Shown in pieces: positions 52,274-60,819 of a DNA stretch of 60,920 bases. Both the position numbers and the translations under genes were made by a program. The DNA comes from an uncultured Pelagibacteraceae bacterium (GTDB lineage: Bacteria > Pseudomonadota > Alphaproteobacteria > Pelagibacterales > Pelagibacteraceae), in the NCBI GenBank assembly GCA_902555655.1, contig CACDSX010000004.1:1-60920 (forward strand), given 5' to 3'. Numbering within the stretch: the first letter of the stretch is position 1; each line of letters begins with the position of its first letter. The notes beneath the pieces were generated by a model. That model was given only the letters and a program-made list of their open reading frames with translations, was not told the DNA's origin and did no database searches.

Positions 52274-53067
52274 AAAACCTAAATTTATTGGTTGTTGAAG
52301 GAAATATTCAAGAAGAAAATGACACATTTAAGTTAAACGGAATACCTACACACGCAGAGAGTTTGAAAGAAAGTCTTTCATATTATACGAATGATTTAAA
52401 TATTGATGTTTTTAATCCATGTTCTGAAAAAAATTTTGATAAAATTTTACATAATATAAAAAAATATGATGGTTTGATTTGGGGTGGAAGCAGCCTTAAC
52501 ATTTATAATGACTGTATAGAAATCAAAAGGCAAATTTCTTTTATGAAAGAATGTTTCAAAAATATAAAAAAAATTCTAGCAATTTGTTGGGGTATGCAAG
52601 TTGCTGTCACTGCAGCAGGTGGAAAAGTGAACAAGTCAGAAAATGGTGCTCATATTGGTATTGCAAATAATATAGAAATTAATGAAAATGGAATTAATCA
52701 TCCTCTATATAGATCAAAAGATCAAAAGTTTAACTCGCCTGCTTTTAATTTTGATGAAGTAGTCACTTTACCAGAAGGAGCAATACATTTGGCATCAAAT
52801 AAGATCAATAAAATACAAAGTATTAATTTTAAATCAGGTGTAAGTGATGTATGGGGCTTACAATACCATCCAGAAATCACATATCATAAAATGATTACAT
52901 TAATCAAATTCAGGAAAGATAAATTAATTAATACAAGAAAATGTTTTAAGGATGAAAAAGAAATTCAAGAACATATCAATTTTATTGAAAAAGAGATTAA
53001 AATTTCTGTCAAAGAATCTAGAATGCAGGAATTGAAAAATTGGTTAGATTATTTAAAAGCTGCTTAA
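52270..53067 (+). CDS. Class I glutamine amidotransferase-like protein
   Basis: 265 residues. The nucleophile Cys is in ILAICWGMQVAVTAAGG (about 109-125) and the catalytic His-x-Glu is in LQYHPEITYH (about 198-207), so the triad is intact. GMP-synthase-like free-standing amidotransferases of this type provide ammonia or cleave gamma-glutamyl amides. The C terminus has an extra helical segment (EHINFIEKEIKISVKESRMQ). It is coupled to the Fe-ADH gene. Confidence 0.83.
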   Translation: MKNLNLLVVEGNIQEENDTFKLNGIPTHAESLKESLSYYTNDLNIDVFNPCSEKNFDKILHNIKKYDGLIWGGSSLNIYNDCIEIKRQISFMKECFKNIKKILAICWGMQVAVTAAGGKVNKSENGAHIGIANNIEINENGINHPLYRSKDQKFNSPAFNFDEVVTLPEGAIHLASNKINKIQSINFKSGVSDVWGLQYHPEITYHKMITLIKFRKDKLINTRKCFKDEKEIQEHINFIEKEIKISVKESRMQELKNWLDYLKAA

Positions 53068-53069
53068 TC

Positions 53070-54515
53070 TCATCTTTTTTTTTTAAATCTATTAAATGAA
53101 AAATTTTTAGGTTTTTTTCTATTTTTAAACCTTTTCTTTCTTTTAAATTTAAATTTTTTGCTATTTGAGTCTATTGTATCATCAGTTGAAGATTTCTTAT
53201 CAAAATAATTTGGATTATTTGTAAAACCAAATTTTTTCTTTTTATCTTTAAAGCTATATTTTTTAGAATCTTCTCTTTTAAAAAACTTTTTTTTACTCTT
53301 AAAATTTGATTTTTTTGAATCTTCTCTTTTAAAAAACTTTTTCTTATCTTTAAATTTTCTTTCTTTATTAAATGAAGCGTTAATTCTTTTTTTGCCCTTG
53401 AAATTTTTTTTATATCCATTTTGAGGTGTTTTAAAATTTGGATCAATTAATCTAGTAATTGAATTCCACATAGATCTATCACTAGGTGTAAGAAATGTTA
53501 GGGCGGATCCTTCCTTACCAGCTCTGCCAGTTCTTCCAATTCTATGAATGTAATCTTCTGGAACTTGAGGTAGGTCGTAATTTATTACATGCTGTATTAG
53601 AGGAATATCCAAACCACGAGCTGCAACATCGGTTGCAATTAATATTCTACTTTTACCATTTCTAAATCCAGTTATTACTCGGTCTCTCTTACTTTGTCTC
53701 AAATTACCATGAATGGCATCTGCTGAGTGGCCATCATATTTTAAACGTTTAACTATTTTGTCAGCACCATGTTTAGTTTTAACAAAAACTAATATAGAGC
53801 CATTTCTTTCAACTAATTGATTTATCAATTCATGATATTTTTTATCCTGAGTAATTTGAAATGTTTCTTGTTTTATTTTTTCAATTGGAGTTGATAATGA
53901 ACCCACAGCTATTCGTTCTGGATTGTTTAAATATTTTTCTGAAATTCTTAAAATATTATTAGGTAATGTTGCAGAAAATAATAAAGTTTGATGATTTTTT
54001 GGAATAAATTTTAAGATCAATTCTATTTGTGGAGTAAAACCCATATCCAACATTCTATCTGTTTCATCTAAAACTAAATAAGAAACTTTAGATAAGTTTA
54101 AACTTTGCCTTTTTAAATGATCATTAATTCTTCCAGGTGTACCAACTATAATTCTTGCCCTTTTTTTTAATTTTTTAAGTTGCTTTTGCATACTCTCACC
54201 ACCAATTAGCAATGCATTTCCAATACCTATTTCTCTTACATTTAATCTTAAAACTGTTTGCATTACTTGGCTTGCAAGCTCTCTAGTAGGACATATAATT
54301 AACGCCATAGCATTTTTATCCAAAATCAATTTATTAATCATTGGAATTGTGAACGCTAAAGTTTTACCTGTTCCAGTTTGAGCAGTGCCCAATATATCCT
54401 TGCCAGTTAAACTAACAGGTATTGATTTACTTTGAATTGGGGTAGGTGATATAAAATCAGCGTACTTAATTGAATTTTTAAGCTTATTTTCTATCGGTAA
54501 GTCGTTGAATTTCAT
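53070..54515 (-). CDS. DEAD-box ATP-dependent RNA helicase
   Basis: 481 residues from the ATG at 54515, which begins at the Q-motif region (FNDLPIENKLKNSIKYADF). Motifs seen: GTAQTGTGKT (I), PTRELASQVM (Ia), VLDETDRMLD (II, here DETD), SAT (III), VATDVAARGLDIP (V, part), and HRIGRTGRAG (VI). The C-terminal 110 residues are Lys- and Phe-rich with a 17-residue tandem repeat. It likely remodels RNA, for example in ribosome assembly or cold adaptation, like RhlE. It is convergent with the amidotransferase gene. Confidence 0.9.
   Translation of the reverse strand: MKFNDLPIENKLKNSIKYADFISPTPIQSKSIPVSLTGKDILGTAQTGTGKTLAFTIPMINKLILDKNAMALIICPTRELASQVMQTVLRLNVREIGIGNALLIGGESMQKQLKKLKKRARIIVGTPGRINDHLKRQSLNLSKVSYLVLDETDRMLDMGFTPQIELILKFIPKNHQTLLFSATLPNNILRISEKYLNNPERIAVGSLSTPIEKIKQETFQITQDKKYHELINQLVERNGSILVFVKTKHGADKIVKRLKYDGHSADAIHGNLRQSKRDRVITGFRNGKSRILIATDVAARGLDIPLIQHVINYDLPQVPEDYIHRIGRTGRAGKEGSALTFLTPSDRSMWNSITRLIDPNFKTPQNGYKKNFKGKKRINASFNKERKFKDKKKFFKREDSKKSNFKSKKKFFKREDSKKYSFKDKKKKFGFTNNPNYFDKKSSTDDTIDSNSKKFKFKRKKRFKNRKKPKNFSFNRFKKKR
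53265..53342 (-). repeat. 51-bp tandem repeat in the DEAD-box helicase tail
   Basis: The GAATCTTCTCTTTTAAAAAA block starts at 53266 and again at 53317, exactly 51 bases apart. Translated, the unit is 17 residues (KKKFFKREDSKK, then a variable YSFKD or SNFKS). The two copies differ mainly in that last part. Period of 51 keeps the frame, so copy-number change would not break the protein. Confidence 0.85.
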
Positions 54516-54648
54516 TATTTTGAAAATTAGTTTGATTGAGTGGATGCTTATATCTTTTTGTAACAAATACAATCAATGTTTTCTAATCATTAATTAGGTC
54601 AAAATTGGGTATTGAGTATAATTTAAAATTCAATTAAATTAGCTTATC

Positions 54649-55761
54649 ATGCTAAGTTATATTTTACCATTTATAGTGTTAATTTTGGTGGTAGTTTTTA
54701 TTCATGAATATGGCCATTATTACTTTGCAAAAAGATATGGAGTAGGTGTTACGGATTTTTCTATTGGTTTTGGTAAAGAAATTTTTGGTTGGAACGATAA
54801 ATCAGGAACTAGATGGAAAGTTTGTTGGATTCCTCTTGGTGGTTATGTCAAATTTTTTGGTGATAGAAATGTATTTTCACAAGCTGATCAAGAAAAAATT
54901 CTAAAGAAATATAATGAAGAAGATCGCAAAAAGTTATTTGTTTTAAAACCCTTATACCAAAGAGTTTTAATTGTTTTTGGAGGTCCTTTAGCCAACTTTT
55001 TATTAGCTTTAGCTATTTTCTTTTCAATTTATACATTTATAGGAAAAGACTTTACACCAGCAGTAATTAATGAAGTCCAAAAAGATAGTCCAGCCATGAT
55101 TGGTGGATTAAAACAGAATGACATAATTTTAGAAATTGATGGAAATAAAGTTAAAAGCATTATGGAAGTATCTAAATATATCACCATGTCGACAGATGAT
55201 ATAATTGACTTTAAAGTAAAACGTTCTTACGACGAATTGATATTAAAGGTGAAGCCAGATATTGTTTTAAGTGAGGATAACCTTGGTAATAAAATAAATA
55301 AACGAATGGTAGGTATTAAATTAGGTGCTTACAACAATGAAATTAATCATGTTAAATTAGGACCTGCGCAAGCAATTTATCATGCGGCTCATGAAGTTTA
55401 TTATGTCAGTATTTCTTCTTTAAAGTATTTAGGTGCAATGATTTTTGGTAAAGCAGATTCTTCCCAGTTAGGTGGTCCAATTAGAATTGCTAAAATATCT
55501 GGTCAAGTTGCTGAGTTTGGTGTTTTAGCTTTTATAAGCATGATGGCCTATATATCTATAAGTCTTGGTCTAGTTAATTTATTCCCAATTCCATTGCTAG
55601 ATGGCGGACACCTAATGTTTTATGCTTTTGAGAAGGTTTTAGGTCGACCTTTGTCCCAAAACACACAAGAAGGTTTTTTTCGAATCGGAATGTTTTTGTT
55701 GTTATCATTAATGTTTTTTACAACCTTTAATGACCTTAAGGACCTTGGTTTATTTAATTAA
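54649..55761 (+). CDS. RseP-like site-2 protease
   Basis: 370 residues. The M50 zinc site is VVFIHEYGHYYFAKRYGV (about 16-33), with the second-site NLFPIPLLDGGHLMFY (about 309-324). One PDZ domain is visible (about 115-210, DFTPAVINEVQKDSPAMIGG). RseP cleaves anti-sigma factors and leftover signal peptides in the membrane. Its usual neighbours dxr and bamA are absent; HU and amtB follow instead, so it may be a second copy. Confidence 0.9.
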   Translation: MLSYILPFIVLILVVVFIHEYGHYYFAKRYGVGVTDFSIGFGKEIFGWNDKSGTRWKVCWIPLGGYVKFFGDRNVFSQADQEKILKKYNEEDRKKLFVLKPLYQRVLIVFGGPLANFLLALAIFFSIYTFIGKDFTPAVINEVQKDSPAMIGGLKQNDIILEIDGNKVKSIMEVSKYITMSTDDIIDFKVKRSYDELILKVKPDIVLSEDNLGNKINKRMVGIKLGAYNNEINHVKLGPAQAIYHAAHEVYYVSISSLKYLGAMIFGKADSSQLGGPIRIAKISGQVAEFGVLAFISMMAYISISLGLVNLFPIPLLDGGHLMFYAFEKVLGRPLSQNTQEGFFRIGMFLLLSLMFFTTFNDLKDLGLFN

Positions 55762-55917
55762 ATTTAAATTTTTTTTAGAAAAAAACTAGCAAAATCAATG
55801 CTTATTTAACATTTTACAATATATTGTGTATAACTTTTTTAAAGACACTAAAAAAAGTCTTGATTTATCAACACTTTTGATAAAAATGGTAATTAACCTA
55901 ATAAAACCGGAGCTAAA

Positions 55918-56193
55918 ATGAACAAAAAACAATTAATAGTCAAACTTTCAGGCGCTTTAAATCTAAGTAAAGCAGATGCTGAGAGAACTTTTGACACAAT
56001 AACCAACACTATTTTAGATGCTTTAAAAGGTGATGACTCAGTGAAAATTGCTGGTTTTGGAACTTATAAAGTAGCTAAGAGAAAAGCTAGAGTTGGAAGA
56101 AATCCCCGAACTGGTGAGCAGATTCAAATTGCAGCATCACAAAAGGTAAAATTCTTACCAGCAAAAGCTTTAAAAGAAGTATTTAATAGATAA
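55918..56193 (+). CDS. HU-family DNA-binding protein
   Basis: 91 residues, full length. The beta-arm motif GRNPRTGEQIQI is present (about 60-71), preceded by KIAGFGTYKVAKRKAR. A GGAG ribosome site at 55909-55912 precedes the ATG. The 156-base gap before it has promoter-like TTGATT and TAAAAA boxes and a short AAGAC/GTCTT inverted repeat. HU compacts and bends DNA. Confidence 0.95.
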   Translation: MNKKQLIVKLSGALNLSKADAERTFDTITNTILDALKGDDSVKIAGFGTYKVAKRKARVGRNPRTGEQIQIAASQKVKFLPAKALKEVFNR

Positions 56194-56200
56194 TTTTTTT

Positions 56201-56232
56201 ACAGCCTTAATGTTAAAAAGCATTAAGGCTGT
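56201..56232 (+). terminator. Terminator after the HU gene
   Basis: A perfect 12-bp stem ACAGCCTTAATG with its complement and an 8-base loop, then TTCTAT. It is seven bases past the HU stop. Confidence 0.78.
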
Positions 56233-56328
56233 TTCTATATGCAAATTCTGCATACCCAATTTTCTTAATCAACGTTAGTTTTTATTAATAATGGAAATAT
56301 AAGAGCTCACTTAACATGGAGGTCTTAT

Positions 56329-57630
56329 ATGACTAAATTATTAAAAAAAATAAGTACGCCGCTTATAGGTTTAATATTTCTTTTAAACATGAGTAGCGCA
56401 GGAATGGCAGAGACTACAGTGTCTGCCGAAGTGGGTTTCATATTTAATACCTTATTATTCCTAATTTGTGGTTTTTTGGTATTTTTTATGGCAGCAGGTT
56501 TTGCAATGTTAGAGTCTGGTATGGTTACCTCTAAAAGTGTATCCGTTATTTGTGCAAAAAATATAGGCTTGTTATCAATTTCTGGAATTATGTTCTGGAT
56601 GGTAGGATATAATTTAGCTTATGGAATACCTGAGGGTGGATACATAGGTAAATTTATACCTTGGTCCGACTCAAGCGCAGTTGATACAGGATATTCAGAT
56701 GGATCAGATTGGTATTTCCAAATGGTGTTCTGTGCAACAACAGTTTCTATTGTATCTGGAACAATGGCTGAAAGAATTAAATTATGGCCATTCTTTTTAT
56801 TTGCTGCAATACTTTCAGGAGTTATTTATCCAATCGTAATGGGTTGGCAGTGGGGTGGAGGCTGGTTAGCTTCTATTGGTTTTTCTGATTTTGCTGGTTC
56901 AACACTAGTACACTCAACAGGAGGTGCAGCTGCATTAGCAGGAGCAATAATTATAGGTCCTAGACTTGGAAGATTTATGAAGTCTGGTGTTCCAGCTCCT
57001 CTTAAGCCATTTGCAGCATCTTCTATACCGCTAGTGACTTTAGGTGTTTTTGTTCTATGGTTAGGTTGGTTCGGATTTAATGGTGGATCACAACTAGCAA
57101 TGGGTACAGCTGACGATGCAATTGCAGTATCAACTATCTTTATGAATACATTTTTAGCAGGTGCTGGTGGAGTAATTGGTGCCGCTATTATTACGAGATT
57201 ACACTTTGGTAAAACAGATGTAGTTCAAATGTTAAATGGATGTATTGGTGGATTAGTTGCTATTACAGCCGAACCATTAGCTCCGTCACCTTTAGCAGCA
57301 ATTTTAATTGGTGCAATAGGTGGTTTGATTGTGGTTTATGGTACTAAACTATTATTTTCATTAAAAATTGATGATGTAGTTGGTGCAGTGCCAGCACACT
57401 TATTTGCTGGTATTTGGGGTACATTAATTGTGCCTGCAACAAATGCTGATGCATCTTTTAGTACTCAGTTAGTAGGTGTTTTAGCAGTAAATATTTTTGT
57501 TTTCATTGTAGCATACATTGTGTTTAGTATTATGAAAGCAACAGTTGGTCTTAGGTTGAGTAAAGAAGGTGAAACCAAAGGTACTGACGTAACTGAAACA
57601 GGTGTTATTGCATATGCAATACGTGACTAA
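56329..57630 (+). CDS. amtB: Ammonium transporter
   Basis: 433 residues with a cleavable N-terminal signal (to about residue 27, ending SSAGMAETT) and eleven helices. Family blocks: FFMAAGFAMLESGMVTSKS, FCATTVSIVSGTMAER, HSTGGAAALAGAIIIGPRLG (with a pore His) and LWLGWFGFNGGSQ. It imports ammonium. A GGAGG ribosome site lies at 56318-56322. A GlnK gene is not adjacent. It is followed by two hairpins. Confidence 0.95.
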   Translation: MTKLLKKISTPLIGLIFLLNMSSAGMAETTVSAEVGFIFNTLLFLICGFLVFFMAAGFAMLESGMVTSKSVSVICAKNIGLLSISGIMFWMVGYNLAYGIPEGGYIGKFIPWSDSSAVDTGYSDGSDWYFQMVFCATTVSIVSGTMAERIKLWPFFLFAAILSGVIYPIVMGWQWGGGWLASIGFSDFAGSTLVHSTGGAAALAGAIIIGPRLGRFMKSGVPAPLKPFAASSIPLVTLGVFVLWLGWFGFNGGSQLAMGTADDAIAVSTIFMNTFLAGAGGVIGAAIITRLHFGKTDVVQMLNGCIGGLVAITAEPLAPSPLAAILIGAIGGLIVVYGTKLLFSLKIDDVVGAVPAHLFAGIWGTLIVPATNADASFSTQLVGVLAVNIFVFIVAYIVFSIMKATVGLRLSKEGETKGTDVTETGVIAYAIRD

Positions 57631-57642
57631 TTGTTAACAATA

Positions 57643-57695
57643 AAGGGATCCTTTGCCTCTGTGTATCCGCAACGTTACTCAACAAAGGGTCCCTT
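57643..57695 (+). other. Hairpin in the amtB 3' region
   Basis: AAGGGATCCTTTG (57643-57655) pairs with CAAAGGGTCCCTT (57683-57695): 13 base pairs with one T-G wobble and a 27-base loop. A TTGTTAACAA palindrome lies just before it. It is unusually GC-rich for the region and precedes the terminator at 57725. It could be an attenuator or a small RNA element. Confidence 0.45.
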
Positions 57696-57724
57696 AAAAT
57701 TTTCTCTCTAAGTTAGTTAAACAT

Positions 57725-57754
57725 AAAAAGCCCTCTACCTCAGGGGGCTTTTTT
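57725..57754. terminator. Bidirectional terminator between amtB and the glycosyltransferase-like gene
   Basis: AAAAAGCCCTCT pairs with the complementary AGGGGGCTTTTT around a 5-base ACCTC loop; T-run on the plus strand and A-run before the stem, so it can serve both converging genes. It overlaps the stop codon of the minus-strand gene. Confidence 0.88.
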
Positions 57755-58778
57755 AACTATTTTCGTTCCACAATTTTTTATAATCCACAAAAGGTGAGAG
57801 ACCATACACTGAATTAATATTAGTGAAGTGAGTGGCTAAAGAAGGTATCGGGCTAATACACAATTCCTTTTTATAAATATTATGAAATGGCTTTTCAAAA
57901 GGGTAATGTTCAATTTTACAAGTACTCGTAAACTCATCCCAATGTTTATTTAATAATTTACTACTTGTTAAAAATGTACAAAGAGACTCTTCTACTGATC
58001 TCCAATGATATCTGTTACCTAAAAATATGTTAGATTTTTGTATATTACTATAAAGATAAGGATAATCAGATGGACACAAAATAAGTTCTTGGTTCAACTG
58101 ACTTGATATTTTTTCATAAGTAAAAATCATTTCTTCTATTGAATCTAATTTGTGTAAATAATCATCTTCAACAAAATAAACTACATCCTCACAGTTTTTT
58201 GCAATATTAAATGATTGATGAATATTTGACATATTTGAAATTTGATTTTTTGTAACTTCTTTACCTTCCTCATTAATTTTATTTATTTGTTTTTCATAGA
58301 AATCTATATCAAGTTTAATTATTTCATTTTCAAAAAACTGATTATTTAAAAGAGCGCTGAATTTTTCTAAAATTTGATTACCTGAATTATGATCAACAAT
58401 AGTGAACTTTAATTTAATTTTTTTAAATAACTGCTTATTATTATTTATAGAATTAACAATAGAACTTAAGGTTTTTAAAGAATATTCACTTTTTTCTTTT
58501 TCAAAAATTCTTTGTTTTGATTGAGTTAGCATATTAACTGAGGCGCAAGTTCGCAAAATAATATCAAGCGATTTAATAGGTCTTGTAATTTCTGTACGGC
58601 CCATAGGTATCACTAATGACTCTTTACCAATTTGAGAAAGGTTTTCGTTTCCATATTTTTCAGATGTTGGTAAATAAAAATTTGATTGATCAATGATTTC
58701 AAAGCCAAATAATCTACATAATTTTATAAATAATTTTTTTAAAAAATTTGATTTATTTGTTTTATTTTTAATTTTCAT
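57753..58778 (-). CDS. Putative glycosyltransferase-like protein
   Basis: 341 residues. The acidic VVYFVEDDYLHKLDSIEEMI segment (about 200-219) resembles the DxD metal site of GT-A glycosyltransferases, and MGRTEITRPIKSLDIILRTC near residue 60 could be the start of the nucleotide-binding strand. No membrane helix. Substrate unknown. It is convergent with amtB. Confidence 0.6.
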   Translation of the reverse strand: MKIKNKTNKSNFLKKLFIKLCRLFGFEIIDQSNFYLPTSEKYGNENLSQIGKESLVIPMGRTEITRPIKSLDIILRTCASVNMLTQSKQRIFEKEKSEYSLKTLSSIVNSINNNKQLFKKIKLKFTIVDHNSGNQILEKFSALLNNQFFENEIIKLDIDFYEKQINKINEEGKEVTKNQISNMSNIHQSFNIAKNCEDVVYFVEDDYLHKLDSIEEMIFTYEKISSQLNQELILCPSDYPYLYSNIQKSNIFLGNRYHWRSVEESLCTFLTSSKLLNKHWDEFTSTCKIEHYPFEKPFHNIYKKELCISPIPSLATHFTNINSVYGLSPFVDYKKLWNENS

Positions 58779-58796
58779 AGGCTATAAAATGATATC

Positions 58797-59180
58797 ATGA
58801 CAATACTATCATCCAAAACCTTAGTTGATAACGCTTTAAAAGAAATAAAAACGATATCAACAGACGAGGCTTATGATTTATCAAGCAATAATCAATGTAA
58901 TTTAATAGATATAAGAGATATTCGAGAACTTGAAAATCAAGGAAGAATAGAAAACTCTAATCATATACCAAGAGGCATGTTGGAGTTTTGGTTGGATCCT
59001 GATAGCCCTTATTTCAAAGAAGGTAAACTTGATTTAGATAAAGAGATGGTCTTATTTTGTGCAGGTGGCTTAAGATCTGCTTTAGCAGCTAAATCTTTAA
59101 AAGATATGGGTTTTAAAAAAGTTTCACATATTGATGGTGGTTTTGCAGCGTTAAAACAAAGCAAATTTAAAGTAGTTTAA
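58797..59180 (+). CDS. Rhodanese-domain protein
   Basis: 127 residues, one rhodanese domain. The active-site Cys loop is VLFCAGGLRSALAAKSL (about 83-99), preceded by NLIDIRDIRELENQGRI. It can move sulfane sulfur. A persulfide dioxygenase-like gene sits 18 kb away, so a link in sulfur detoxification is possible but speculative. It is divergent from the glycosyltransferase-like gene. Confidence 0.92.
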   Translation: MTILSSKTLVDNALKEIKTISTDEAYDLSSNNQCNLIDIRDIRELENQGRIENSNHIPRGMLEFWLDPDSPYFKEGKLDLDKEMVLFCAGGLRSALAAKSLKDMGFKKVSHIDGGFAALKQSKFKVV

Positions 59181-59754
59181 GCTTTGTATTCCTCTAGAGC
59201 ATAATCTAGTCGATCTTGTCCCCAAAAAATTTTGTTATTAACCACAAATGTTGGAGCGCCAAATATATCTTTATCAAAAGCTTTTTTTGTTAAATCTTTT
59301 AATTTTTCTTTAATTTTTAAATCTTTGATACCATCAAAAAAATTTTCTTTATTGAACCCAATGTTATTCAAAATTAAAACAATATTCTTTTCATCTGCAA
59401 TGTCTACGTTATCTTTCCAATAAGCATCAAAACAAAAATCAAAATATCTTTCTTTCAAATCATCATTAATTAAAAGATATCCCCTCATTAAATGTAAAGA
59501 ATTTATTGGGAATTTAGTATTCCATTTAAACATAATATTATTTTTGTTAGCTATTAATTCGCAATCATTTTTCATATTTTTCATTTTACGTTCATTAAAA
59601 GCAGGAGCTGTTATTCCACCAAGATTATGAAGACCACCTAATAAAATTGGTTTATAATTAATATTTATTTGATTATTTTTATTTAAAGATTTTAGTTTAT
59701 TGTAAGCTAAATATGAATATGGGCTGATAAAATCGAAATAAAAATCAATTAGCT
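59177..59754 (-). CDS. 2-hydroxychromene-2-carboxylate isomerase-like (DsbA-fold)
   Basis: 192 or so residues; the ATG at 59761 overlaps the next gene's 3' end by eight bases and is the likely true start (194 residues). The N-terminal DFYFDFISPYSYLAYNKL has the Ser in the Cys position of DsbA-fold isomerases, and FGAPTFVVNNKIFWGQDRLD is the cis-Pro block. Such proteins are GST-kappa/HCCA isomerase relatives that use glutathione. Substrate not known. Confidence 0.85.
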
Positions 59755-60227
59755 TAGTCATATAAGCTTATATTTTTGGCATAAAAAATTCTTATCAACC
59801 AATATAAAAACAATCCAAGAGGACCAATTAGGTACGTAACAAGAAGTGGAATAATTAAGATAATCTTGTTAATTGCAAATTTTTGTGCATCTTTAACTAT
59901 CCAACCTCCAGTAAAAAGATTAATTGTAATAAAATGAATCCAAAACATCATTAGAAAGTTTTTATCTGAGAATAAATTAGATATCTCATTTATTCCAAAA
60001 TAAAGATTAAAATTTCCCATAAAATCATAAGAATTTAAATACGATTTATATAGAACAAATGTATATGTGGCACTAAGCACAAAAATTGGAAAAATAGATG
60101 TTACAAAATATCTACAAAGTTGAGATTGTGGAAAAAAAATTAAAATCAACCAAAAAGGAAGTACTCCAAAATTAACCCAATAATAGAGCATTTCAATTGT
60201 AAAAAAATTATAAATTTGTTCGATCAT
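59754..60227 (-). CDS. ABA4-like (DUF4281) membrane protein
   Basis: 157 residues from the ATG at 60227, just before the first helix. Longer starts at 60257 and 60296 would run into recX, which starts on the opposite strand at 60256. The pattern WIHFITINLFTGGWIVKDAQ, then TYLIGPLGLFLYWLIR, is the DUF4281/ABA4 signature. About four helices. Plant ABA4 takes part in neoxanthin synthesis; the bacterial role is unknown. Confidence 0.72.
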   Translation of the reverse strand: MIEQIYNFFTIEMLYYWVNFGVLPFWLILIFFPQSQLCRYFVTSIFPIFVLSATYTFVLYKSYLNSYDFMGNFNLYFGINEISNLFSDKNFLMMFWIHFITINLFTGGWIVKDAQKFAINKIILIIPLLVTYLIGPLGLFLYWLIRIFYAKNISLYD

Positions 60228-60255
60228 TTCAAAATATATTATATTAAATCTACTC

Positions 60256-60819
60256 ATGATTCCTATAAGAAATAAAAAAAAAACATTAAAAGTCACTGTA
60301 GAAGAAATGAGAAACTTTGCTTTTGCTTATGTCGAAAAATATGCCCCTTCGAAACAACAATTAAAGACTTACTTATTAAAGAAATATCTCAAATCTTCCT
60401 TACCAAATGTTAAAAAAAAAGATGTTTCAGACTTGATTGATATAGTTTTGGCAGATTTAGAAAAAAACAGATTTATTAATGATAAGTTTTATTCAGATAG
60501 TAAAGCTAAAAGCATGATTCAAAGAGGAAGTTCGATCAATAAAATTAGAAACTATTTAATTGGAAAAGGAATTAATAGTGAGTTTATTAAAGATACAGTA
60601 AACAAAATTCAAGATGAAAATTCAGATCAAGATTTTTTTTCTGCAATAAAAATTTGTAAAAAAAAAAGAATAGGTCCAGCCAGAACTGAAGATAATAGAC
60701 CTTTGTTTTATAAAAAAGATATATCTTTATTAGCAAGAAATGGTTTTGATTTTGAAACTTCTAAAAAGGTAATGGAAATTGAAAAAGATGACTTCCTTAA
60801 AATAATAAAATTACTTTGA
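60256..60819 (+). CDS. recX: Regulatory protein RecX
   Basis: 187 residues with the RecX three-helix repeats: FAFAYVEKYAPSKQQLKTYL, LADLEKNRFINDKFYSDSKA with the conserved Asn-Asp, and SINKIRNYLIGKGINSEFIK. RecX inhibits RecA filament growth. The ATG shares its bases with the possible upstream start of the ABA4-like gene on the other strand. Confidence 0.88.
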   Translation: MIPIRNKKKTLKVTVEEMRNFAFAYVEKYAPSKQQLKTYLLKKYLKSSLPNVKKKDVSDLIDIVLADLEKNRFINDKFYSDSKAKSMIQRGSSINKIRNYLIGKGINSEFIKDTVNKIQDENSDQDFFSAIKICKKKRIGPARTEDNRPLFYKKDISLLARNGFDFETSKKVMEIEKDDFLKIIKLL

